A stretch of 64,000 bases of DNA. Origin: CAVXFS01 sp963761115 (GTDB lineage Bacteria; Pseudomonadota; Gammaproteobacteria; Burkholderiales; Gallionellaceae). The stretch is from NCBI GenBank assembly GCA_963761115.1, contig CAVXFS010000005.1, forward strand, positions 1,116,001 through 1,180,000. Reading direction: 5' to 3'. Positions 39,588-47,770 of the stretch are shown in pieces (the first letter of the stretch is position 1; each line of letters begins with the position of its first letter). The notes beneath the pieces are model-generated. The model had not been told where the DNA came from. It did not search any database and saw only the letters and a program-made list of their open reading frames with translations. Position numbers and translations under genes: made by a program.

Positions 39588-39688
39588 ACGTTGATCTATC
39601 TGGCGCATTGGATCGAGCGCCAAACTTCTCTCCCCCCTAGGTGCAAAACCTAGATTTTTCGGGGCAGGCAACTGCCCCGATTTTTTTG
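39588..39688 (+). ncRNA. Candidate structured small RNA with C-rich linker
   Basis: Three perfect hairpins lie in a row in an otherwise gene-free spacer. They are TGGCGC/GCGCCA (39601-39606, 39617-39622), CTAGGT/ACCTAG (39637-39642, 39648-39653) and the terminator stem CGGGGCAG/CTGCCCCG. Between the first two is the unpaired run CTTCTCTCCCCCC. C-rich single-stranded linkers of this kind in bacterial sRNAs pair with Shine-Dalgarno sequences. Length is about 100 bases. It matches no RNA family I recognise. Confidence 0.55.
39660..39687 (+). terminator. Rho-independent terminator
   Basis: A perfect 8-base stem (39660-39667 with 39672-39679, loop GCAA) is followed by A and seven T. It is the strongest intrinsic terminator in the window and ends the sRNA candidate. 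Confidence 0.9.
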
Positions 39689-39915
39689 CCTTGCGCTCAG
39701 CAACCGGATTTGGATGCAGCCTGTGCACCACTGCTATTCACCCCAGTAGTTCAGGTGAGGCTGGTTCCGCGCGTTATCTGCAAATTAAAGCTGGATGCGG
39801 ACTTCCTTCACGCCGTTCTGCCCACCGAAAGTAATTGTGCCGGGAGTCGGCGACGGAATTGCCTTCGTCAGGCTGCGCTCTTATAGTATGCGGCATATCC
39901 ATGAATCGAGCCGAA

Positions 39916-40290
39916 ATGAAACTCACCGCAATACTGCATGCCACTTTCCTGTCCGCTGATCTGGCGCGGTCACGGGTTTTCTACGAAGGATTGCTCGAAC
40001 TGGTTCCCAGCATGGAACGACCAGACCTGGGTTTTGCCGGCGTATGGTACGAGATCGGTACGAACCAGCAACTCCACCTGATGCAATTGCCCGACCCGGA
40101 AGCAGGCTTACAGCGCCCTCTGCATGGCGGACGCGACCGCCATGTGGCGCTGGCGGTGAGTGACCTGGACTCTCTGGTACAGCGCCTGCTGGCTGCAGGC
40201 ATTGCCCATACGCTGAGCAAATCAGGCCGCCGCGCGCTGTTCTGCCGCGATCCGGATGGTAATGCACTGGAGTTCATCGAGGCCGCATGA
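39916..40290 (+). CDS. VOC (glyoxalase/bleomycin-resistance) family protein
   Basis: The 124-residue protein has the paired beta-alpha-beta-beta-beta units of the vicinal-oxygen-chelate fold. LHATFLSADLARSRVFYEGL is at the start, HVALAVSDLDSLVQRL in the middle and FCRDPDGNALEFIEA at the end. The latter two supply typical His and Glu metal ligands. Function could be dioxygenase, glyoxalase-like or resistance; it cannot be chosen from sequence. ATG 39901 in frame is an alternative start. It overlaps the next gene by four bases. Confidence 0.82.
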   Translation: MKLTAILHATFLSADLARSRVFYEGLLELVPSMERPDLGFAGVWYEIGTNQQLHLMQLPDPEAGLQRPLHGGRDRHVALAVSDLDSLVQRLLAAGIAHTLSKSGRRALFCRDPDGNALEFIEAA

Positions 40291-40865
40291 GTACAGGTTC
40301 CGGATCCGTGCGGCAGGATACAGGTGGCAGTGACCTGTCTTTCCGCCGTGCCTCCGCAGACGATGTGGACGCAGTTGTGGCGCTGGTCAATGCGGCCTAT
40401 CGCGGCGAGTCGAGCCGCGCTGGCTGGACGACGGAAGCCGATCTGCTTGGCGGGCAGCGCACCGATGCGCAGGAGATATTGCACTTGATCGGGTCGGCGG
40501 ATTCAATGATCCTGCTGTGCCTGCGCGGCGGCGAGATCGTCGGCTCGGTGAATCTGCAGCGGGAAGAGGGGGGAACGGCTTATCTGGGCATGCTGGTCAT
40601 CAAGCCGGTATTGCAGGGGAACGGATTGGGCAGTCGTTTTCTGGCGACAACGGAGAAACTGGCCCGGTCAGAATGGCAGGTCGTCCGGATGCAGATACAG
40701 GTGATCACGCTACGCGATGAACTGATCGCCTGGTACCAGCGGCGCGGTTACCGGCGCAGCGGCGAGATCAGGCCGTTCCCGGCCACTGAGCCGCGCTTCG
40801 GCTTGCCCAAAGTGGCGGATCTGCGCTTCGAGGTGCTGGAAAAGATCCTTGCACTGCCTACTTGA
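40287..40865 (+). CDS. GNAT-family N-acetyltransferase
   Basis: The 192-residue protein carries the acetyl-CoA-binding motif A (YLGMLVIKPVLQGNGLGSRF, Q/RxxGxG/A type). The late QRRGYRRSGEIRPF segment is typical of the fold. Substrate is unknown. Translation is probably coupled to the VOC gene through ATGA. The sigma-32 promoter of htpG starts inside its last codons. Confidence 0.85.
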   Translation: MSTGSGSVRQDTGGSDLSFRRASADDVDAVVALVNAAYRGESSRAGWTTEADLLGGQRTDAQEILHLIGSADSMILLCLRGGEIVGSVNLQREEGGTAYLGMLVIKPVLQGNGLGSRFLATTEKLARSEWQVVRMQIQVITLRDELIAWYQRRGYRRSGEIRPFPATEPRFGLPKVADLRFEVLEKILALPT

Positions 40866-40888
40866 AATCCGGATTTTCACCCCCATTT
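40861..40888 (+). promoter_or_regulatory. Heat-shock (sigma-32) promoter of htpG
   Basis: CTTGAAA (40861-40867), a 13-base spacer and CCCCATTT (40881-40888) match the E. coli sigma-32 consensus almost perfectly. The element lies 37 bases before the htpG ATG, and ACGGAG provides the ribosome site. Confidence 0.92.
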
Positions 40889-40924
40889 GCCGCACATCCT
40901 GTCTGAAAATAACGGAGAAAACCG

Positions 40925-42832
40925 ATGACCGAAACCGCAACCCAAAACCGCGAGACCCTGGGCTTCCAGACCGAGGTCAAGCAGCTGCTGCAACTGATGA
41001 TCCATTCACTGTATTCCAACCGCGAGATTTTCCTGCGCGAACTGATCTCCAACGCCTCCGATGCCTGCGACAAATTGCGCTTCGAGGCGTTGCACAATGA
41101 TTCCCTGTTCGAGGATGATTCCGAGTTGAACATCCGGGTCGGTTACGACAAGGATGCGCGCACGCTGACCATCGCCGACAACGGTATCGGCATGAACCGC
41201 GACGAGGTGATCACCAATCTCGGCACCATCGCCAAGTCCGGCACGCGCGAATTCTTCACCCGATTGTCCGGAGACCAGCAGAAGGATGCAAACCTGATCG
41301 GCCAATTCGGCGTCGGTTTCTATTCCGCCTTCATTGTCGCAGACAAGGTGACCGTGCTGACTCGGCGTGCGGGCGAGAACGCCGACCAGGGTGTACGTTG
41401 GGAATCCGACGGCGGCGGCGAATTCTCCATCGAAATGACAGACAAGCCGGGACGCGGTACCGAGATCACCCTGCACCTGCGCGACGAGCAGGACGACCTG
41501 CTGGAAGGCCACAAGCTGCGCGGTGTCATCCGCAAATACTCCAACCACATCGTCCAGCCGATCCTGATGAAGAAAGAGGAGTGGAAAGACGGCAACAACG
41601 AGATCCTCGACGAGGAAGAAACCGTCAACCAGGCCTCCGCGCTGTGGGCGCGCAACAAGAACGAGATCACGGATGAGCAGTACAAGGAATTCTACAAGCA
41701 CGTCGGCCATGATTATGACGATCCGCTGACGTGGACGCATGCGCGCGTCGAGGGCCGCCAGGAATACACGCAGCTGCTGTATATCCCGTCACGCGCGCCA
41801 TTCGACCTGTGGGACCGGAATGCGCGCCACGGCATCAAGCTCTATGTTCGCCGCGTGTTCATCATGGACGATGCCGAACAGTTGATGCCGATGTACCTGC
41901 GCTTCGTGCGCGGGGTGGTGGACTCTTCCGATCTGCCGCTCAACATCTCGCGCGAGATATTGCAGGAGTCGAAGGACATCGAGGCCATCCGCAAAGGCTG
42001 CACCGGCAAGGTGCTGGGCATGCTGGCCGACCTGGCCGAGAACGAACAGGAGAAGTACGCCAAATTCTGGGGCGAATTCGGCAAGGTGCTGAAAGAGGGC
42101 GTGGGTGAGGATTTTGCCAACAAGGAAAAGATCGCCGCACTGCTGCGTTTTGCCACGACCCAGGCCGATACTGCCGACGAAACCGTGTCGCTGAAGGATT
42201 ACATCAGTCGTATGAAGGACGGCCAGGAGAAGATCTACTACGTCACCGCCGAAACCTTCAACGCAGCCAAAAACAGCCCGCACCTGGAAGTGTTCCGCAA
42301 GAAAGGCATCGAAGTGTTGCTGCTGACCGATCGCGTGGACGAATGGCTGGTGGGCAACCTGTCCGAGTTCGATGGGAAACAACTGGTTTCGGTAGCCAAG
42401 GGCGGCCTGGACCTGGGCAAACTGGAAGACGAAACGGAAAAACAGGAGCAGGAAAAGCAGGCGGACGAATTCAAGGATCTGACCGGCAGGATCAAGGACA
42501 GCCTTGCCGATCGCGTCAAGGAAGTGCGCGTAACCCACCGGCTGACCGATTCGCCTGCCTGCCTGGTGGCGGATGAACACGACATCGGCGGCAACCTCGC
42601 GCGTTTGTTGAAGTCGGCCGGACAGCAAGCGCCCGACTCGCAACCGATCCTCGAGATCAATCCGAAACATCCGGTAGTGTTGCGCCTGAAGGGTGAGGAA
42701 CAACGCTTCGACGACTGGGCAGCGGTGTTATTCGACCAGGCCTTGCTCGCAGAAGGCGGGCAACTCGATGATCCGGCAGGTTTCGTCAAGCGCGTGAATC
42801 AATTGATGCTGGAGATGGGCGAAAACAGATAA
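40925..42832 (+). CDS. htpG: Molecular chaperone HtpG (Hsp90)
   Basis: The 635-residue protein is a full bacterial Hsp90. The GHKL ATPase part has NASDACDKLR near residue 41, DNGIGM near residue 84 and GQFGVGFYSAF near residue 122. The middle domain has the catalytic loop Arg (NISREILQ), and the C-terminal dimerisation part is present. It refolds or holds client proteins in the cytoplasm under stress. The sigma-32 promoter shows heat-shock control. Confidence 0.98.
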   Translation: MTETATQNRETLGFQTEVKQLLQLMIHSLYSNREIFLRELISNASDACDKLRFEALHNDSLFEDDSELNIRVGYDKDARTLTIADNGIGMNRDEVITNLGTIAKSGTREFFTRLSGDQQKDANLIGQFGVGFYSAFIVADKVTVLTRRAGENADQGVRWESDGGGEFSIEMTDKPGRGTEITLHLRDEQDDLLEGHKLRGVIRKYSNHIVQPILMKKEEWKDGNNEILDEEETVNQASALWARNKNEITDEQYKEFYKHVGHDYDDPLTWTHARVEGRQEYTQLLYIPSRAPFDLWDRNARHGIKLYVRRVFIMDDAEQLMPMYLRFVRGVVDSSDLPLNISREILQESKDIEAIRKGCTGKVLGMLADLAENEQEKYAKFWGEFGKVLKEGVGEDFANKEKIAALLRFATTQADTADETVSLKDYISRMKDGQEKIYYVTAETFNAAKNSPHLEVFRKKGIEVLLLTDRVDEWLVGNLSEFDGKQLVSVAKGGLDLGKLEDETEKQEQEKQADEFKDLTGRIKDSLADRVKEVRVTHRLTDSPACLVADEHDIGGNLARLLKSAGQQAPDSQPILEINPKHPVVLRLKGEEQRFDDWAAVLFDQALLAEGGQLDDPAGFVKRVNQLMLEMGENR

Positions 42833-42866
42833 AAGGCCTCAGCAGGGGCGGATCAGGCGTTGCCCG

Positions 42867-43247
42867 TCAGCGGTTGCGCATATGATCCGCCACCTTGCTG
42901 AAGGATGCCGAGAGTTCGGCGCGCAACGCGATGTCTTCCACCACTTCCGCCAGTGCCTGGTTCATGCACATCAACCATTGCTCTCGTTCGCTATTGCCGA
43001 TGGGGAAGGGCAGGTGGCGCCTGCGCAACATCGGTTCGCCGTGTTCCTGCACGAACAGTTGTGGCCCGCCCATCCAGCCGGAGAGGAACTTGAACAGTTT
43101 GTCTGCCGAGTTTTGCAGGTCTGCCGGGTGGAGTTTACGTATGCCGTACGATTCCGGCATCTCGTCCATTACCTGATAGAAGCGGTCCACCAGATCGCGA
43201 ACTTTTTTCTCGCCGCCGATGCGCTCGTAGTGAGATATGGGTTGCAT
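42867..43247 (-). CDS. Group II truncated haemoglobin
   Basis: The 126-residue protein from ATG 43247 (MQPISHYERIGG) is a trHb2. It has FLSGWMGGPQLFVQEHG, the proximal His in RRRHLPFPI and the conserved Trp of the G helix (EQWLMCMNQAL). Such globins bind O2 or NO and serve NO detoxification or oxygen supply. An in-frame GTG at 43319 would extend it and overlap the HD-domain gene upstream; the family normally begins near the ATG. Confidence 0.92.
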   Translation of the reverse strand: MQPISHYERIGGEKKVRDLVDRFYQVMDEMPESYGIRKLHPADLQNSADKLFKFLSGWMGGPQLFVQEHGEPMLRRRHLPFPIGNSEREQWLMCMNQALAEVVEDIALRAELSASFSKVADHMRNR

Positions 43248-43302
43248 GCGTTTGGGAAGTTTGATTGTTGCTGCTGCTGGAAGAGGCTGATGCTTGATAT
43301 CG

Positions 43303-44208
43303 CTAGACCTTGTTGCCACGCTTGAGCATGGTCAGGTATTCCTCCTCATCCAGCGCGACCACCTTCGACAGATACTCTATGTTCTTCTCGATGGATTCCA
43401 GATAATAGTTATTGTCTGCTCCCATCGTATCCAGGAAAAAAAACGATAAATTCTTGTACAGGCAATCGTAGGTGCTATCCAGTTTCTCGCGGATGATCTC
43501 GTAAAAACTTTTGGTCTTGCACATCAGGTCATAGGAGCTTTGAAACCCGCCAAGATTTGCTTCCTTGAATTCCTGGTAAAGGTACTGCAATTTCTCCAGA
43601 TAAGTTCGATCAGCCATCTGGCCGACGATGTCGGCTGTCCCGACTATCTGCCCCAGCAAGCGGGTGCGTTCATCCGGGAAAGCGATTTTCTCGAACGGGA
43701 AGTTTGAATCAGTGGTGCGCATGATGAATTTCAGGGATGGGGCGTAGTTGGACGGGCAATCAATATTGTTCAGATAGTTGTGCATGAAAGCTATTCCGCG
43801 GGCAACGTGAAATTTGGTGAACTGGGCGCCGGTTCCTTCGATTTCATCATGACCCTGAGCATATCCGACATCGTGCATCAGGGTCGCGATCATGACCATG
43901 GAAATATCATCATCGCTGAAATGAATGCCCGACACATGCATGCCGCGCATCAATCTCAAGGAACAGAGCAAAACATCCAGCGTATGTGGCAAATTATGGT
44001 ACTGCGTCTTGATGGCGGAATAACCGGGATAATCGCCATGGAACAGGATCATCACGTCATTGAATATGCCGCGGATCTGGGAGAAATCGTAATCAGGGCT
44101 GATGCGAATGATGATATCCATGGCCTTGCCCCACACCACGTCGGGATCGACGTTATGGAATAAAGCGCCGATCTCGGCAGAGTCTGGGGGGGGTGGATTG
44201 ATGTTCAT
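43303..44208 (-). CDS. HD-domain phosphohydrolase resembling cyclic-nucleotide phosphodiesterases
   Basis: The protein has about 301 residues. TQYHNLPHTLDVLLCS and IATLMHDVGYAQGHDE give the paired His and HD metal ligands. Their spacing recalls class I cyclic-nucleotide phosphodiesterases (YHNxxHxxDV ... HDxxH), as well as HD proteins in general. Substrate is therefore open: cAMP/cGMP or another phosphoester. The start may be ATG 44208 (GGA upstream) or ATG 44223. The genes for a small lipoprotein and the truncated haemoglobin flank it on the same strand. Confidence 0.75.
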   Translation of the reverse strand: MNINPPPPDSAEIGALFHNVDPDVVWGKAMDIIIRISPDYDFSQIRGIFNDVMILFHGDYPGYSAIKTQYHNLPHTLDVLLCSLRLMRGMHVSGIHFSDDDISMVMIATLMHDVGYAQGHDEIEGTGAQFTKFHVARGIAFMHNYLNNIDCPSNYAPSLKFIMRTTDSNFPFEKIAFPDERTRLLGQIVGTADIVGQMADRTYLEKLQYLYQEFKEANLGGFQSSYDLMCKTKSFYEIIREKLDSTYDCLYKNLSFFFLDTMGADNNYYLESIEKNIEYLSKVVALDEEEYLTMLKRGNKV

Positions 44209-44239
44209 CGAATATCCGGACATGATTTGGATGGGATTA

Positions 44240-44437
44240 TCATTGGGTTTGCTGGTCCATGGCTTTTTTCTGTTCATCCGCCTGCTGTTGCAGGGTGCTA
44301 TCCATGTTTTTTGCCTTGTCCAGCATTGCGCGCTGGTCTTCGAACAGCTTGGGCGCATCCTGTTGATCTTTTGCCTTGTCGCATGCAGCCAGAACCAGAA
44401 GCATCGCCAGTACGGGAATCAATTTGCGTGATTTCAT
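44240..44437 (-). CDS. Small lipoprotein
   Basis: The 65-residue protein starts at ATG 44437 after GGAGG. It has a type II signal peptide with lipobox LAAC at residue 18-21. The mature part is Gln- and Lys-rich and predicted helical (QQQADEQKKAMDQQ). Function is unknown; such peptides usually anchor in the inner leaflet of the outer membrane. Confidence 0.8.
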   Translation of the reverse strand: MKSRKLIPVLAMLLVLAACDKAKDQQDAPKLFEDQRAMLDKAKNMDSTLQQQADEQKKAMDQQTQ

Positions 44438-44556
44438 GTTTGCCTCCATTTAACTGATGTACATACCATCAAGCTGTCATTGTCATTCCGCGATTCGGTC
44501 AGTTACAGCATTCGCCGCATATTATAATTTCAGATGTCCTGCGTCGACACCGGAAT

Positions 44557-45018
44557 TCAAGTCGGCTCGCGTTTCATTTTTACAACCAGCACCATTCCCA
44601 GCAGGCTTTGAATCACATACAGGAAACTGGCCACATGATGCAAGGTATCAAATTTTTCTGCGTAAGCACTCTGCATGATGTCAACAGGAAAGGCCTTGGC
44701 TTTCAGGTCAGTCATGATCGGCTGGATCCAGAATTGGCTCACCAGTGTGAAAAGAAGCATAACGCTGACGATTCTAAAAGTCGTGAGCCTCAGCGCAGTC
44801 ATCCCGTTCATGATCAATTGGCAGAGCATAAAATAACACGCGCTGAGAACGCCAACGTAAGCAATCAGGGTAAACATCCTGCCGGCAAGCATGCCCGCCT
44901 GCATCTTATCCGGCAACGTCTGGAACAGCACTGGTACGGCCAGAAAGCCGACGCCCCACATGCCCCCTACCCACGCGGTGACAGCCAGTATGCCTGTTAT
45001 ATTTGCGATATTTCTCAT
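44557..45018 (-). CDS. DUF4149-family four-helix membrane protein
   Basis: The 153-residue protein has hydrophobic segments near residues 5-30, 45-75, 82-102 and 125-150. The pattern resembles DUF4149 (TMEM205-like) proteins: WVGGMWGVGFLAVPVLF, FRIVSVMLLF, and FDTLHHVASFLYV. Role unknown. Confidence 0.78.
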   Translation of the reverse strand: MRNIANITGILAVTAWVGGMWGVGFLAVPVLFQTLPDKMQAGMLAGRMFTLIAYVGVLSACYFMLCQLIMNGMTALRLTTFRIVSVMLLFTLVSQFWIQPIMTDLKAKAFPVDIMQSAYAEKFDTLHHVASFLYVIQSLLGMVLVVKMKREPT

Positions 45019-45221
45019 GCCGAAACAATAGTTCTGTAGTCTGTCCGCCTACTGTACCAGTTTGTGGCCAGTTGCGGCATGGCCAAGCCCTACGATAGTC
45101 ACCTCAAATCGACCGTCTGGCAGTGGCTATAAAAGGGCTTTGGCCTGTCATGTGACTTTGGCAAGTGTCATGGGGCGACAAGGGATGCGATCACCGCAGA
45201 AATCAATATTGCAAGTTCGCG

Positions 45222-45250
45222 TTGAAGCGGGCAATTCACACTGCTATAGT
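45222..45250 (+). promoter_or_regulatory. Sigma-70 promoter of the 2Fe-2S flavoreductase gene
   Basis: TTGAAG (45222-45227) and TATAGT (45245-45250) are separated by exactly 17 bases, with the ATG 39 bases beyond. The remaining spacer back to 45019 shows nothing else I can support. Confidence 0.65.
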
Positions 45251-45288
45251 CATGGATACTATTACAGCATTCGCAGTGAGTCGATGCC

Positions 45289-46806
45289 ATGACGCAATCC
45301 ATCAGCCTTTCTCGAGCTGCACGCCTGGTTGGCGTGACGCGGAATGACTTGCAGAAGAAAATCCGCGATGGTGGGCTGCCTTCTTTTGATGGTTTTGTGA
45401 ATCTGGATGACCTGATCGCATCGTATCCGAATGTTCAACTTGAGGATAACGGCGAATATGCGCGCATCGCCCGCATCAAGGAGCGCGCGTTTGGCAAGCG
45501 CGTGTTCGAACGCGCCATGCCGGATGTTGAGGTGCTGGCTGTACGTATTACCGAAATGAGCAGGGAACTCTCCGGTGCGCAAACCAGAATCATGCATTTG
45601 AATGCCCTGCTAGACAGGTTGCAGCACAAGTTGAACGATATCGAGGGCAGTTATCAGTTGGAGGGCAAGGCGATCATGAGTGATTTAAAAAATTGGGTCA
45701 AAGCCGAGATCGTGGCGGCCACTCAACCTGATTATCTCAACCCGCTGGCGGTGCAGGACAATGTCCTGCGGGTGATGTCTGCGCACGTGACCTTGCGACC
45801 CAGTGGGCATGATTTCTTCGTTGATGGCAACGATACCCTGCTGGAAGCGGCGTTGCGCGCGGGCATCCCGCTCAACTATGGCTGCAGCGGAGGCAACTGT
45901 GGCCTGTGCAAGGCACGCGTTGCATCCGGCCAGATCAAGAACGTGCGGCACCACGATTACGTGATCCCGCAAGCAGAAAAGGAGCGCGGCTATGCCCTGA
46001 TGTGTTCCTGCACTGCCGTCACCGATGTGGAGATCGAGGCACCGGTTGCCGGCAGTGTTCAGGACATCCCGTTTCAACAGGTCGTGGCCAGCGTAAAGTC
46101 GATCGAGTTGCTGGCGCCGGACATGGCGCTGCTGCACCTGCAGACGCCGCGTTCCAGCCGCCTGCGTTTTCTTGCCGGGCAGGGGGTTGCATTGCGTCTG
46201 GGGCTATCACTGAGTGCTGACCTGCCGATCGCCAGTTGCCCATGTGATGACCGCAACTTGCTGTTCCATGTGCGCCGCATGCCCGGTAACCTGTTTGCCG
46301 ATTACCTGTTCAACCGCCTCAAGAAGAACGACACGGTGGAGATCGAGGGGCCGCGCGGCGAATTCATCCTGCAGGAAAAGACCGCGCGCCCGCTTTATTT
46401 CATCGCCTTTGACAGCGGCTTCGCGCCGATCAAGAGCCTGATCGAACACGCCATGTCGCTGGATACCGCAGAAGCGATCAACCTGTGCTGGATCGCGTCG
46501 GACGAGGACAGTTTGTATATGCGCAATCTGGGCCGTTCGTGGGAGGATGCGCTGGACGAATTCCATTTCTCGTCGGTGATTACCGGTTATGACCTGCGCG
46601 CGCTCACCGAGCGGCGTGCCGAGGCGCTGCTTGGCACGCTGCGCACACTGGTCGAAGACAATCCGCGACTGCAGGAAGGCGATGTCTATATCGCCGGACC
46701 GGAAGCTGCGACCGAGCTCGCACAGCGATTCTTCCTCGACCTTGGCTTGCCCGGGACGCGCGTGTTCAGTGAGGGACTGACCGCAGGTGGGTTAACTCAC
46801 AATTGA
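45289..46806 (+). CDS. HTH / coiled-coil / 2Fe-2S ferredoxin / flavodoxin-reductase fusion
   Basis: The 505-residue protein starts with a helix-turn-helix-like stretch (SRAARLVGVTRNDLQKKI) and a VNLDDL element, as in MerR- or AlpA-type domains. A helical, possibly coiled segment follows (residues about 75-130). Residues about 165-250 are a plant-type 2Fe-2S ferredoxin with CSGGNCGLC near residue 198 and a further Cys near 236. Residues about 260-500 are an FAD/NAD(P)H reductase. An electron-transfer role for the C-terminal part is well supported. The N-terminal part suggests DNA or protein binding under redox control, which is inference. It faces the pirin gene tail to tail. Confidence 0.8.
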   Translation: MTQSISLSRAARLVGVTRNDLQKKIRDGGLPSFDGFVNLDDLIASYPNVQLEDNGEYARIARIKERAFGKRVFERAMPDVEVLAVRITEMSRELSGAQTRIMHLNALLDRLQHKLNDIEGSYQLEGKAIMSDLKNWVKAEIVAATQPDYLNPLAVQDNVLRVMSAHVTLRPSGHDFFVDGNDTLLEAALRAGIPLNYGCSGGNCGLCKARVASGQIKNVRHHDYVIPQAEKERGYALMCSCTAVTDVEIEAPVAGSVQDIPFQQVVASVKSIELLAPDMALLHLQTPRSSRLRFLAGQGVALRLGLSLSADLPIASCPCDDRNLLFHVRRMPGNLFADYLFNRLKKNDTVEIEGPRGEFILQEKTARPLYFIAFDSGFAPIKSLIEHAMSLDTAEAINLCWIASDEDSLYMRNLGRSWEDALDEFHFSSVITGYDLRALTERRAEALLGTLRTLVEDNPRLQEGDVYIAGPEAATELAQRFFLDLGLPGTRVFSEGLTAGGLTHN

Positions 46807-46827
46807 ATCTGTCAGGGCTGTGTCTGT

Positions 46828-47691
46828 TCAGAAGCGACCGCTCTGATAATCGACCACTGCCTGGTTGATCTCCTGCTGGGTATTCATCACGAACGGGCCG
46901 TACTGGGCGATCGGCTCGCGCAATGGCATGCCGGCGATCAGCAGCGCGCGCGCCGGACCTTCGGCGTGCAGGATGACGCCATCCGAACCCGGGTCGTTGG
47001 ACAGGATGGCCATCTTCCTTTCGCCCAGCGACTGGCCGCCGACCGAGACCTTGCCGCGGTAAACATAGACGAAGGCATTGTGCGTGTCCGGCAGGGGCTG
47101 CGTGAAGGTCTGGTCGGCGCCGAAATGTATGTCCAGGTACAGCGGCGTCGTAACCTCGCGCTGCATCGCGCCCGCGGTGCCGTGGCTGGCTCCGGCGATC
47201 ACGCGCACCGACACGCCTTCTGCGGTGGTGAATTCGGGAATCTCCGCGCTGCTGATATCGCGATACCAGGGCTCGCACAGTTTGTCCCCGGAGGGCAGGT
47301 TGAGCCATAACTGGAATCCTTCCATCAGGCCGTCTTCCTGCTCCGGCATCTCGGAATGGATGATGCCGCGACCTGCAGTCATCCACTGCACGCCACCGTT
47401 CTGCAGCAAGCCCTCGTGGCCGGCATTGTCCTTGTGGCGCAAGCGCCCGGCGATCATGTAGGTCACGGTCTCGAAGCCGCGATGGGGATGGTCGGGAAAG
47501 CCGCCGATATAGTCATCCGGGTCGTCGCTGAGAAATGCATCCAGCATCAGGAAAGGATCGAGCCGCTGCTGCAGATCCTGGGTCAGCACACGGGTAAGTT
47601 TTACGCCCGCACCGTCCGATGTCGCATGCCCGTTGACCAGGCGGTCGATGCTGCGCGGACGGGAGATTTCCGGATTGACTGGTTGATTCAT
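46828..47691 (-). CDS. Pirin-family bicupin
   Basis: The 287-residue protein carries the pirin metal site FPDHPHRGFETVTY (two His and Glu) near residue 66 and GRGIIHSEMP near residue 107. A C-terminal cupin half follows. Bacterial pirins include quercetin dioxygenases and metabolic regulators; the role here cannot be fixed. It is convergent with the flavoreductase fusion. Confidence 0.88.
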   Translation of the reverse strand: MNQPVNPEISRPRSIDRLVNGHATSDGAGVKLTRVLTQDLQQRLDPFLMLDAFLSDDPDDYIGGFPDHPHRGFETVTYMIAGRLRHKDNAGHEGLLQNGGVQWMTAGRGIIHSEMPEQEDGLMEGFQLWLNLPSGDKLCEPWYRDISSAEIPEFTTAEGVSVRVIAGASHGTAGAMQREVTTPLYLDIHFGADQTFTQPLPDTHNAFVYVYRGKVSVGGQSLGERKMAILSNDPGSDGVILHAEGPARALLIAGMPLREPIAQYGPFVMNTQQEINQAVVDYQSGRF

Positions 47692-47770
47692 GATCGTTGC
47701 CTCGCTTCAATGGGCAGTCAGATGCAAAAGGATATCACGTCACGGCTTCATCGGTTGCTTGCCAGTCTGC

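Noticed and set aside
39435..39731. Minus-strand reading frame of 98 residues over the sRNA region
   Set aside because: It runs through the terminator hairpin, has no ribosome site and no recognisable domain.
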